This document shows positions 42,102-50,619 of a stretch of 64,000 nucleotides of DNA, one piece after another. The stretch is from Bacillota bacterium (GTDB lineage: Bacteria > Bacillota > Clostridia > Lachnospirales > Lachnospiraceae): the NCBI GenBank assembly GCA_023435895.1, contig JAEZLH010000036.1, forward strand, positions 127,942 to 191,941, in the 5' to 3' direction. The notes beneath the pieces were generated by a model, which was not told the DNA's origin, did not search any database, and worked only from the letters and a program-made list of their open reading frames with translations. Numbering within the stretch: the first letter of the stretch is position 1; the number at the start of each line of letters is the position of its first letter. Made by a program: the position numbers and the translations under genes.

Positions 42102-42241
42102 AGAAACTCCTCCATTTCGTATTTTGAAATTCTTCAAAATAAGTTGTGTTGTTGTTTTTTGTTATTGTAACTTTCTTGAACTTGTTTTTTAAACCTTTGT
42201 AACTTTTGTTTGAAAAACAATGTATCAAGTTGTTACGATAG

Positions 42242-42270
42242 TAGTATGTGCAAAAAGAAATAAAATACAC
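42242..42270 (-). promoter_or_regulatory. Possible sigma-G promoter of the SASP gene
   Basis: On the minus strand CATACTA (42248-42242) fits the forespore -10 CATNNTA, with GTGTA about 17 bp upstream as a near match to the GNATR -35. It would give a leader of about 130 nt. SASP genes are normally sigma-G dependent. Confidence 0.4.
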
Positions 42271-42286
42271 AGAATTTTTAAATTAT

Positions 42287-43705
42287 TTAAATGTAATTAT
42301 TGGATATCTGTCGAAAAAAAGTTCCGAACAACATTAATTTTAAGGATGCTTTTTTGCTAGACGCAGGCTTAGTCGGTTCCGGTGACGGGGTAGGCGTTGC
42401 AGCATGTAGTATGCATTGTACCGAACTGGAATTTCCGAATTTATCAGTAGCCTCATAAATTACTATATAATTACCGTCCTGATCCTTATTGATCTGTACT
42501 TTCAACTTTATCTCATTTAACTTTGAAAAATTATCCTTTACGGTTACTGCCTTTAAAAGAGCTGCTTCTACCGGTACTTCGCCTGGTTCCAACGTTCGGT
42601 CTTTCACTCCGCTAATTACCGGCGGCAAATTATCAAGTTCAATTTTGATTTTTTTCTCTCCGGTTGGACCGCCACCCACACTGGAACGATAGGTGATGTA
42701 ATATAACGTAGCACTCTTCTTATCTATGGTAATTTTAATTAAATCCTTTGCCAATTTATACTTACCACAATTTGCCCCCACACCATTTAGTGCAAAATCA
42801 TTATTAATTACTGTGGAACCACCCACAACTTTATCCAATACTCCCGTATAGGTAGGTGCCAATTTATTTTTTGCTACGGTTATGGTTATGGTTTTGGAAA
42901 CCGTCCTAGATAATTCATCCACAACAGAATATGTAACTTTATAAACTCCCGGAACACTCACATTTACCTTCTGACTTACTTTTATCTTTGACGTTATATT
43001 GGAGCCGACAGAAGATTTTGCTTTGACATTCTTATGTAAATCAATGTTTTGATTCCACTCTATTTTTTGATTTTTAACTCCTGAAATAACAGGCTTTTTC
43101 TTTGCAAAAGGGTTCCTTTTATCCGGATCGGTTGGATCCCACCTTGTACCTGATGGAATTTTTATGGCTTCCGGCTTTCCTAACGGACCAGGACTTTTCT
43201 TATCGTCATAGATAACCACCGTAGTTTTTAAAGCACAATTATCATAAATCCATTTTGCATCCTTCACCATTAATCGGACGCAACCATGGGATGCTGCTGA
43301 ACCAAGTTTATTATATTCTTTTGTAGCAAGCGAAGCGGGATTATCATCGTAATAATATACGGAATGAAATAACATTCCACCATCAATTCGAGTAGAATAT
43401 TGCCCCCATACATCATTCATCAATAACTTCCAACGATACTTCGCTTTCGTTTTAAACGTTCCTGTTCTTGTCTTACCAGACTTTCCAACCGAGCAAATCA
43501 TTGCTTTGATTGGAACGGTATACTTCCCTTTACTATCCTTTTTATAAATCGTTATTGTATTATACGACCGATTAATTTTAATCAAATACGTATCTTTCTT
43601 TTGTGCGCTTGCATATGCTTGCTGTGTACCCCCAAATAATACACTAATGGTTAACAGGATTAGAAGTAACAGCAGATGAAACTTGTGAAATCTCTTAATA
43701 AACAT
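42287..43705 (-). CDS. Secreted L,D-transpeptidase with Ig-like domains
   Basis: A 472-residue exported protein. The signal peptide (basic start, hydrophobic LLLLLILLTISVLFGG, cleavage near AYA-SAQ) is followed by a YkuD domain (about residues 40-165) with the catalytic SHGCVRL motif. Two or more Ig-like or HYR-type domains follow (KPVISGVKNQ, then PPVISGVKDRTLEPGE), then a Pro/Thr-rich stretch (TPTPSPEPTKP) and a short hydrophobic end without LPxTG. It would make 3-3 cross-links in peptidoglycan or attach proteins. The ATG at 43705 has AAGGAG eleven bases upstream. Confidence 0.92.
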   Translation of the reverse strand: MFIKRFHKFHLLLLLILLTISVLFGGTQQAYASAQKKDTYLIKINRSYNTITIYKKDSKGKYTVPIKAMICSVGKSGKTRTGTFKTKAKYRWKLLMNDVWGQYSTRIDGGMLFHSVYYYDDNPASLATKEYNKLGSAASHGCVRLMVKDAKWIYDNCALKTTVVIYDDKKSPGPLGKPEAIKIPSGTRWDPTDPDKRNPFAKKKPVISGVKNQKIEWNQNIDLHKNVKAKSSVGSNITSKIKVSQKVNVSVPGVYKVTYSVVDELSRTVSKTITITVAKNKLAPTYTGVLDKVVGGSTVINNDFALNGVGANCGKYKLAKDLIKITIDKKSATLYYITYRSSVGGGPTGEKKIKIELDNLPPVISGVKDRTLEPGEVPVEAALLKAVTVKDNFSKLNEIKLKVQINKDQDGNYIVIYEATDKFGNSSSVQCILHAATPTPSPEPTKPASSKKASLKLMLFGTFFRQISNNYI

Positions 43706-43905
43706 AACTTCCAGCACTCCTTAAGTCTTAAGATCTTAACTTATGTTCAGGTGTCTTAATCCCTCAGTCATTTGCACAAGGTAAAAGAATGAATGCGTAT
43801 GAAACATCTTTTTCTTTTTATCAAAGAGTAAATCTTTTGACTTTGTGAAACAGCTAATATTAATTGGGCTTTTGGCACCTGAAACAACTTAATCATATAT
43901 TGGTA

Positions 43906-46233
43906 TTACTTTACCTCTACAATATAAGTCTCATAAGCTTTATTGTCCTTGGAAGGACTAGTGTATTTTATCTCTCCAAGACTCTTGAGTAATTCATTAT
44001 TCACTTCGGGGTACTTCTCATTTTCCATTCTACCAACATAAATATAGGAAACATTATATTTCTTCAATAGTTCTTTCACCGCATCAATATCTGTGGAGGT
44101 GTAAATTGTTTTAATATCTGCATCTCTCTCGTCCAACAAATCGGTATCGGACTTCCATAACCATTCATGAGTTTTCCAACCAAGAACAGTCGGAAGACCG
44201 GTCATAACCGAAACTCTTTCGTAGTCGGTATAACTGTCTCCATTCACTTCAAGAACAACTGGCATTCCTTTCACATTTTCATTCAGCCAATTAATCGCAC
44301 CTACATCGTCTTTATAGGTTGTCTCCAAAAATGCCGTGCAATCCAGTCCGCGATATTCTTTCACTTTAAAAATATTACCATACCAGGAATCCACTGCTTT
44401 TTGAACATAGCAAACGGACATAGCAAACAGTACAAAACATATTACGGCAGTCCTTCTTTGCTTCCAGTTTTCTCCGAACACAACCAATCTTGTGAAAATA
44501 TATCCAAAACACAAACCAAACATGATAAAAGCTTGGTAAGTCAGTTTAAACATGGTATTTGCTCTCTTGTAATCTCCACTATAAATATCTTGGATATAGA
44601 TAATCTCCGGAAGTAAGATCAGCCCAATTGCACATAAGCCTATTGTGACAGTGAATAAGTCTGGTGCTGTTAATGTCTGCATGTAGCGAACGATCCATGC
44701 TTCTTTCTTTGGCATCTTACTATCTTCTTGTACCTCATCTTGGTTAACTTGTAGCTTAATGACTTTCTCTTCTTCAAGTTTTTTTCTTTTTACGTTGCCA
44801 ATCGTAAAACAAATAAATGCTATCACCGTAAATATTGGCAGTCCCCATAATATAATCAGCTGATTCAACGGAGTATGGTTAACGCATAATACCGGAACCG
44901 TGGAGATTTGATCGAAGTTTAAGGTAAAGGGAAGACTAACAATTTCAGATACAATAATTACAAGTGCCCCTTGTAATGCTGTAATGATATAAGCTTCCTT
45001 TTTAAAATTATATACAACTAAGTTTGTAAATAGAATAATTGCACCCGAAACAATAAAATAAATCGGAAAGTCCCAAAAATTCGTTGTATGAAATAACCCT
45101 ATAAAGAAGGCCACCATCAGAATAGAAGGATTAGCTACTTCTTTAAGTCTCGATATTTTTTGATGTTGTTTTGCCTTCCTCATACACATCCATGCAAATA
45201 AAATACCAACAACCGTTAAAACAAACATGATATTGACTACATGAGCATGTAAATCACCAAGCACAAAAGAATAGGATGGAAATTCGTGAATCGTTTTATC
45301 ATTCGTCTCCGGGTGATAGCCAATGAATCTGGTTGCATCCGGAAACCAATATTTGTCCTCGCTTACTTTTAATCCGAAAAATTTCTGAAACCATCCCTGA
45401 AACCATTGATAGGTAGGATAATGCATATTGCCTGCCAGACATACCGCGGTACCACCAATCAATCCACTGACAACAGAAAGTGCAGAATATACCTTGCCAC
45501 GGGTTTTACTAAACTGTCTTGTAACATTAAAAATAATGGAATATGGTAATACAAATGCAAAAGCTCCTACCATCATTAGCATCAGGTTATAACCAAGTGA
45601 CACCTTAACAGCGGACAACTTGGTTAGAAAGGTTGCATAAAACTGACCCACATAATAATAATTCAATTTCGTTCCCGAGAACCAAAAATCCTGAGGAGGC
45701 ATATATTCCGAGCGCATCATGCTGGTCATGAAACCATAGTCCATGAATTTCTCTGTTCCATAGGCTTCCGGCTTAAAGCCTCTTATATAGGTAAAAAGCA
45801 GGAATACTCCAAAAAATAATAACTCCTCAAATATGATGTGATCAAAATCCTTGCTTTTCCAACTAAATACCGCATACTGGATTGATTTATCCTTCGCTCG
45901 TTTCTTAAATTGAATTACAAGGAGTGCTAGATTGAGCAGTAATCCTATCACAACACTGATCACACAATTTAGCGGTGTAAACTTCAAAATATGAAGGGAG
46001 GATAAGAACCAAAGGATATATCCGGTCATCGCTAATCCAATTGCTTTAGAGAACAAGTACCCCTTATCATGAAAGTTAGGGAACACTAGCGTTGTCAAAG
46101 GAATATACAAAATACCGATATAGGTCATTGTTACCCACCATTTGATAAACGCCGAGTAATCTCCCTGCAATAAGAACTTACCTGCCAGGAACAATAAAAT
46201 TGCCGCAATGGCATAAATAATTTTCTTTAGCAT
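43906..46233 (-). CDS. DUF2298 (Chlor_Arch_YYY) polytopic membrane protein, GT-C-like
   Basis: A 775-residue protein with about 15 to 18 membrane helices. The N-terminal half carries the DUF2298 hallmarks: YGFMTSMMRSEYMPPQDFWF and the KLNYYYVGQ motif that gives the family its YYY name, and SYSFVLGDLHAHVVN. The C-terminal outside domain (about residues 640-775) contains NGDSYTDYERVSVMTGLPTV and a terminal YVGRMENEKYP region, as in oligosaccharyltransferase-like GT-C enzymes. It probably transfers sugars from polyprenyl carriers; the acceptor is unknown. ATG with GAGGTG upstream. It follows a GT2 gene by 17 bp. Confidence 0.85.
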   Translation of the reverse strand: MLKKIIYAIAAILLFLAGKFLLQGDYSAFIKWWVTMTYIGILYIPLTTLVFPNFHDKGYLFSKAIGLAMTGYILWFLSSLHILKFTPLNCVISVVIGLLLNLALLVIQFKKRAKDKSIQYAVFSWKSKDFDHIIFEELLFFGVFLLFTYIRGFKPEAYGTEKFMDYGFMTSMMRSEYMPPQDFWFSGTKLNYYYVGQFYATFLTKLSAVKVSLGYNLMLMMVGAFAFVLPYSIIFNVTRQFSKTRGKVYSALSVVSGLIGGTAVCLAGNMHYPTYQWFQGWFQKFFGLKVSEDKYWFPDATRFIGYHPETNDKTIHEFPSYSFVLGDLHAHVVNIMFVLTVVGILFAWMCMRKAKQHQKISRLKEVANPSILMVAFFIGLFHTTNFWDFPIYFIVSGAIILFTNLVVYNFKKEAYIITALQGALVIIVSEIVSLPFTLNFDQISTVPVLCVNHTPLNQLIILWGLPIFTVIAFICFTIGNVKRKKLEEEKVIKLQVNQDEVQEDSKMPKKEAWIVRYMQTLTAPDLFTVTIGLCAIGLILLPEIIYIQDIYSGDYKRANTMFKLTYQAFIMFGLCFGYIFTRLVVFGENWKQRRTAVICFVLFAMSVCYVQKAVDSWYGNIFKVKEYRGLDCTAFLETTYKDDVGAINWLNENVKGMPVVLEVNGDSYTDYERVSVMTGLPTVLGWKTHEWLWKSDTDLLDERDADIKTIYTSTDIDAVKELLKKYNVSYIYVGRMENEKYPEVNNELLKSLGEIKYTSPSKDNKAYETYIVEVK

Positions 46234-46250
46234 CTTTTCACCTCTTTAAT

Positions 46251-46958
46251 CTATTTAATACATTGATTAATCTTTCTGAAATCGCTGATTGCCTTCTTAC
46301 CAATTCCAATGATTTTCTTCATATTGATAGAATTCACACCACCCTGTCTTGGACGGAAGGTAACCGGAAGATATTTCACCTTCAATTTCTTCTTTGCATA
46401 GATAACGGATAACACAACATTGGAAAGATTAAAATCCTTTGGAATCATATTAATATGCTTTTTCAATGTTTCTGACTTCATCAAACGGAATGGTGTGTTA
46501 GCATCCTTGATATTTACATGAAAACAAATCTGGAGAACAGCCTTTAGCGTTTTGGTTACAAATACTCTGGAAAATCCGTCCTGTCTGCCCTTACGATGAC
46601 CAATCACCATGTCATAATCCCAACGCATTTCCCAAAAAGGCCAAAATTCCGATGGTAGTGTTTGTCCATCTGAATCAGTTTGGAATACGTAATCTGCACC
46701 ATTATCCAGCGCATAATTGTATCCGTATAAAACGGTTGCACCATGACCACCGTTTGGCTTTGTAATTGGTTCAAAGGACTCTAAGTTTTTTGCTTCCTCC
46801 TGCATTATTTTATAGGTGGAATCTTTGCTGCCATCATCGATGATAACCAGTTTACTTCCATTCCCTATTTTCTCCACAATCGGGGTCCAATCTTTGATTA
46901 CTGCCTTAATATTCGCTTCTTCGTTGTATGCCGGAATTACAATGTATAATTTATCCAA
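46251..46958 (-). CDS. Family 2 glycosyltransferase (polyprenyl-phosphate type)
   Basis: A 235-residue GT-A enzyme: YIVIPAYNEEANI, VIIDDGSKDSTY, QTDSDGQ as the DxD motif, and RPRQGGVNSINMKK near the end. It lacks C-terminal membrane helices and resembles dolichol-phosphate mannosyltransferase-like enzymes that charge a lipid carrier. The start is a TTG with GGAGG eight bases upstream; a nearer ATG is out of frame. It is encoded directly upstream of the DUF2298 protein, which could use the lipid-linked sugar. Confidence 0.88.
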   Translation of the reverse strand: MDKLYIVIPAYNEEANIKAVIKDWTPIVEKIGNGSKLVIIDDGSKDSTYKIMQEEAKNLESFEPITKPNGGHGATVLYGYNYALDNGADYVFQTDSDGQTLPSEFWPFWEMRWDYDMVIGHRKGRQDGFSRVFVTKTLKAVLQICFHVNIKDANTPFRLMKSETLKKHINMIPKDFNLSNVVLSVIYAKKKLKVKYLPVTFRPRQGGVNSINMKKIIGIGKKAISDFRKINQCIK

Positions 46959-47003
46959 TTGCCCATCCTCCGTATTATTTTATTTTTCAATATCCTAGTA
47001 CAA

Positions 47004-47031
47004 CGTTTTCTAAACAACTGGACAGAAAACG
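47004..47031 (-). terminator. Hairpin downstream of the 682-residue membrane protein
   Basis: CGTTTTCT (47004-47011) and AGAAAACG (47024-47031) can pair. It lies 200 bp after the membrane-protein stop and before the GT2 gene. Without a U-run the assignment as terminator is weak. Confidence 0.3.
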
Positions 47032-47230
47032 CCGGCTGGATTTTCATAGACAGCATTCAATGACTTGATATATTTATTCTACAACAAGACTTTTGAAAGT
47101 TGCGTATGGAATTTCAGACTAGTTTCATGACCGGTTAATTTAAAAATTGTACCAGTACTATTTTTGAATTTGTATAACTTCCTATCCATCTGACGGTAAA
47201 GTATATGATTTTGTTCCATAATTCTCTGAA

Positions 47231-49279
47231 CTATTTTCGTTTTTGCGTATCATATATGGAAAGCATGGTTTCGCCTAGCCCTTCCTCATATACCTTTTCA
47301 TAGGTTGCCATGATATTATCCTCATTCACTGCGTAATCCTCTGATTCGCGATTATCCTTATCCACTATGATGAAACGTATCTTATTTTTCTTAACCAGTT
47401 CCTCCAAAGCTTTGGGTGTATCGGCTTCATACATCAGTTTCACCTGTGCTAATCTGCTATCCGTATCATAGCCTGCGGACCAAGGGAAGTATTGCCAGCC
47501 CTCGTACATCATAGCTCCTCCCAAAACCACCTGATTTAACGCATAATTTGAAGTAAGGAAAATATCTTTTGAATTACTATGATCTTTAATCCATTTTGTG
47601 AGTTTCGAGTCTAAGTCAAGCACAATTGCGTTTTGAGGACGATTCTTACTTATAATGGTTGTAAAGTCATAGATACCGGTAGCAGTCAGAGCAATTACTA
47701 ATAATACACCCACGACTTTCATCACAAAATCTTTTTGCTCTATTAGCCTCGCCACAAAAATCGCTGCAAAGATACCAAGAAGGATACAGCTCATCATGAT
47801 ATATTTATGGTTAACCGTAACATCTACGGTTAAGGATACTGTAAATGCAAATATTAGAGGAAGTGTGAATGCCGCAATCAGATACCTTTTTGCTCCCCGT
47901 TCCAAGCAAAAAGCTGCCAAAATCACGAGTGGAAGGATACCTAATAATCGTTCCAGATAAGATGCCACCCCGAATATAGTTTTATTCTCTGCGATAAATC
48001 CAAAAAGATAACTGGTTGTAACAGGGGCATCATGAATAAATAGTTTACTTTGTAAAACTGCTAGAAATACTGTAATAATCGCGATGATTGCATACTCTAT
48101 TCGCCGCTTTGATACAATTGCCATTACAAAAAGAACCAGTAAACAGCAAATTTGTGCAGCGCCATGAAAGAAAGCGATACTTCCTAATAATACACCTAGA
48201 ATAACTGAAGTTTTAATATCCTTAGGCAACCAGCCTTCTTTTGTAAAGAACAAATATTTAAATTTATCAAAAAAGGTTCGTTTACCTTGTGCTTCTTCAT
48301 GATACCTTTCCCTATCCTTAAACATATCAAACATAAGCGGCAGTACCAATATAATCACAAAAAACATCACGGATAAACCAAAAGCAAGATGCCTTTGATT
48401 ACAATACACATTTAAATTCCACAACCCCCAATTTTCATTGGGCGTATCTGAAATAAAATCCGTATTCTCTGTTAAACTCTGAAGCACACTGGTGCCTTTC
48501 GGGATATTAGCAAGAAAGGTAAACAACGTCTTTGCACTTCGGAATGCAAAAAACAAACAGGATAATACTCCGACTAAAACTTTGCCGCTTATTTTTACAG
48601 CCATTACATAAAGGAGCAGAAAAGCAGTAACAAAGCTGATGATACTGGGAAGATTAAATGCATAATCAATCCGAAGCCCTAAATACTCCAAATTGCCGGT
48701 CAGAAACTGAAACATAAAGTGATATCTGATGTCCTGTCCTGCATAGTGTGCATATTGAGTTGGAAAGTTATTCCCATAAGAAAAAGAACGAATCATTCCA
48801 ATATGGGGTGAAAAATCACTGAACACCGAAACCCCTACATAAAGCTCATGTCCCCTCACAAAGAAGGTCATCCACATTAATATGCTTGCCAGCAAGGTAA
48901 TTGCAAGCAACACCACAAGTTCGATCTGTCTAACTTTCCTGTCTTCACAGATCAGATCAGTCGCCCCTATTAACTTCTTACGATAACGAAAATAAATAGC
49001 TGCTAAGGTAATCAAGAAACCAATTGGTATCATCACTGCATTTGCATAGAGCAGAGGATGTTCCTGGTTACCAAAAAAATAGGCAATCATATAGGTCGGC
49101 CATGTCATAACCAAAGTGCCAACAATAAACCACGCAGGAATCAACAGAAAATATGCACTTAGATTAATCGTTCTTCCATAATAATCCTCTTTTGTGAAAG
49201 TAGACAAATTGGGGAATGCATAGCAGCATACTGCCCATCCTACCCCAAAACACAAAAAAATATAAATAATCCCGAGCAT
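47231..49279 (-). CDS. Large polytopic membrane protein, GT-C-like
   Basis: A 682-residue protein with about 14 to 16 hydrophobic helices and an outside C-terminal domain of about 130 residues (SKLTKWIKDHSNSKDIFLTS, then the FIIVDKDNRESEDY region). Around residues 150-200 it has SVFSDFSPHIGMIRSF and YAHYAGQDIRYHFMF, charged residues in the first outside loop as in GT-C glycosyltransferases. It is distantly similar in plan to the DUF2298 protein nearby. The ATG has AGGAGG seven bases upstream and begins two bases after the GT2 gene. A lipid-linked sugar transferase role is inferred. Confidence 0.75.
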   Translation of the reverse strand: MLGIIYIFLCFGVGWAVCCYAFPNLSTFTKEDYYGRTINLSAYFLLIPAWFIVGTLVMTWPTYMIAYFFGNQEHPLLYANAVMIPIGFLITLAAIYFRYRKKLIGATDLICEDRKVRQIELVVLLAITLLASILMWMTFFVRGHELYVGVSVFSDFSPHIGMIRSFSYGNNFPTQYAHYAGQDIRYHFMFQFLTGNLEYLGLRIDYAFNLPSIISFVTAFLLLYVMAVKISGKVLVGVLSCLFFAFRSAKTLFTFLANIPKGTSVLQSLTENTDFISDTPNENWGLWNLNVYCNQRHLAFGLSVMFFVIILVLPLMFDMFKDRERYHEEAQGKRTFFDKFKYLFFTKEGWLPKDIKTSVILGVLLGSIAFFHGAAQICCLLVLFVMAIVSKRRIEYAIIAIITVFLAVLQSKLFIHDAPVTTSYLFGFIAENKTIFGVASYLERLLGILPLVILAAFCLERGAKRYLIAAFTLPLIFAFTVSLTVDVTVNHKYIMMSCILLGIFAAIFVARLIEQKDFVMKVVGVLLVIALTATGIYDFTTIISKNRPQNAIVLDLDSKLTKWIKDHSNSKDIFLTSNYALNQVVLGGAMMYEGWQYFPWSAGYDTDSRLAQVKLMYEADTPKALEELVKKNKIRFIIVDKDNRESEDYAVNEDNIMATYEKVYEEGLGETMLSIYDTQKRK

Positions 49280-49281
49280 TC

Positions 49282-50319
49282 TTAAGCCTCCTCGCTGTCA
49301 CAGAGTAATCCCTCACCTACCTGGAGGTTGTCCGCGTTATTATTACGGCAAACATCGCCTCTGACACATTTTGAAACCAGATATCTCGGTCTGCCTTTTA
49401 CTTCTTTATATATTTTGGTCAAATAAATTCCAATCATACCCAAACTAACCATAATTGAACTTCCTATGATCAGTTGAAGCAGAATTACCGTAGTAAAACC
49501 ACTGGTGGCTCTCCCTGTAAATTTCATATATAAGGTTTCAACACCAAGCAGAAGTGCTCCAAAGAACATGATGAGACCAAGCACAGTAATACAATGAAGG
49601 GGAACGGAGGTATAGGAGGTTATTGCATCCACCGCAAGTCGAATCAACCTTATAAAGGACCATTTCGTCTTGCCATTCACACGGTCTGCTACATCAAAAT
49701 CAATTTGCTTTCGGTCAAATCCAAGCCAAGCTGTCATTCCGCGAAAGAAAACTGCACGCTCCGGCATTTCCTTCCAGGCCTCAATCACCTTACGATCCAT
49801 CAGTTTAAAATCGGAAGCCTTGCCTAGATTGATATCCGAGGTACGGTAGATGATATAATAAAACGCCTTGGCACAGGCTTTATATAGCTTATTTTCTTTT
49901 CCTCTGGAATTTTTGATTCCCTCGACTACATCGTAACCTTCTTCTCTCCAAGCCTTTACCATCTCCGGTATAATCTCAGGCGGATGCTGTAAATCCGCAT
50001 CCATTACAACAACCATATCTCCGTCCGCATATTCCATACCTGCGCATAGAGCGGATTCCTTGCCAAAATTCCTGCTAAGTCGAAGGGCTATCACATTATC
50101 AAGCTCCGTTGTCAGTTTCTTCATCTCTTCCCATGAATTGTCCCTTGATCCATCGTCAATCAATACAAATTCATGTTTAATACTATTATCATTCAAAATA
50201 TTGGTAATCACTTTTATTGAACTTCTGATGTGACTGCCTTCCTGATAGACCGGAATGACCAGCGACAATTTGGAATCTTTCGTTCTTTTTAGTTCGGTAC
50301 AATAAATTTTGGTTGCCAT
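49282..50319 (-). CDS. Family 2 glycosyltransferase, GtrB/DPM1-like with two membrane helices
   Basis: A 345-residue enzyme. The GT-A domain has LSLVIPVYQEGSHI, VLIDDGSRDNSW, LSRNFGKESALCAGMEYA, and the catalytic MDADLQHPPE; two C-terminal helices (about residues 240-310) place it in the GtrB/bactoprenol glucosyltransferase group. A cysteine-containing tail follows. It would load a sugar on undecaprenyl phosphate for the adjacent GT-C-like protein. ATG with AAGGT upstream. It is the first gene of the envelope glycosylation cluster. Confidence 0.92.
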   Translation of the reverse strand: MATKIYCTELKRTKDSKLSLVIPVYQEGSHIRSSIKVITNILNDNSIKHEFVLIDDGSRDNSWEEMKKLTTELDNVIALRLSRNFGKESALCAGMEYADGDMVVVMDADLQHPPEIIPEMVKAWREEGYDVVEGIKNSRGKENKLYKACAKAFYYIIYRTSDINLGKASDFKLMDRKVIEAWKEMPERAVFFRGMTAWLGFDRKQIDFDVADRVNGKTKWSFIRLIRLAVDAITSYTSVPLHCITVLGLIMFFGALLLGVETLYMKFTGRATSGFTTVILLQLIIGSSIMVSLGMIGIYLTKIYKEVKGRPRYLVSKCVRGDVCRNNNADNLQVGEGLLCDSEEA

Positions 50320-50435
50320 ACTTTACCTTCTTTATCAACTTTTATCTTAAAACTGCACTACCTATTATACATGAATATCATTAATATTACCATGATTTTG
50401 TAATAATTAAAGAAATTTACACAAAATATACACAA

Positions 50436-50496
50436 AGGTTGAAGAATAAAATTACAGATACTGCCTCAAAATGCAAATCCATTTATTCTTCAACCT
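50436..50496 (-). terminator. Long-armed inverted repeat downstream of recG
   Basis: AGGTTGAAGAATAAA (50436-50450) and TTTATTCTTCAACCT (50482-50496) are perfect complements separated by 31 bases, 120 bp after the recG stop. It is likely the 3' end of the recG transcript. The remaining 50320-50619 region shows no gene. Confidence 0.55.
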
Positions 50497-50619
50497 GATG
50501 TCCTATCTCATCCTTCTTCTATATATAATCTCAGTATTGTATTCATTTTTAACAGAACATAATATACATCAAGATTTTATCATGATTTTAATCTCATGGA
50601 ACACTGTATCCTGAACCAT

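Noticed and set aside
42300..42420. Cell-wall sorting signal at the L,D-transpeptidase C-terminus
   Set aside because: The end has a Pro/Thr linker and a short hydrophobic segment but no LPxTG-type motif.
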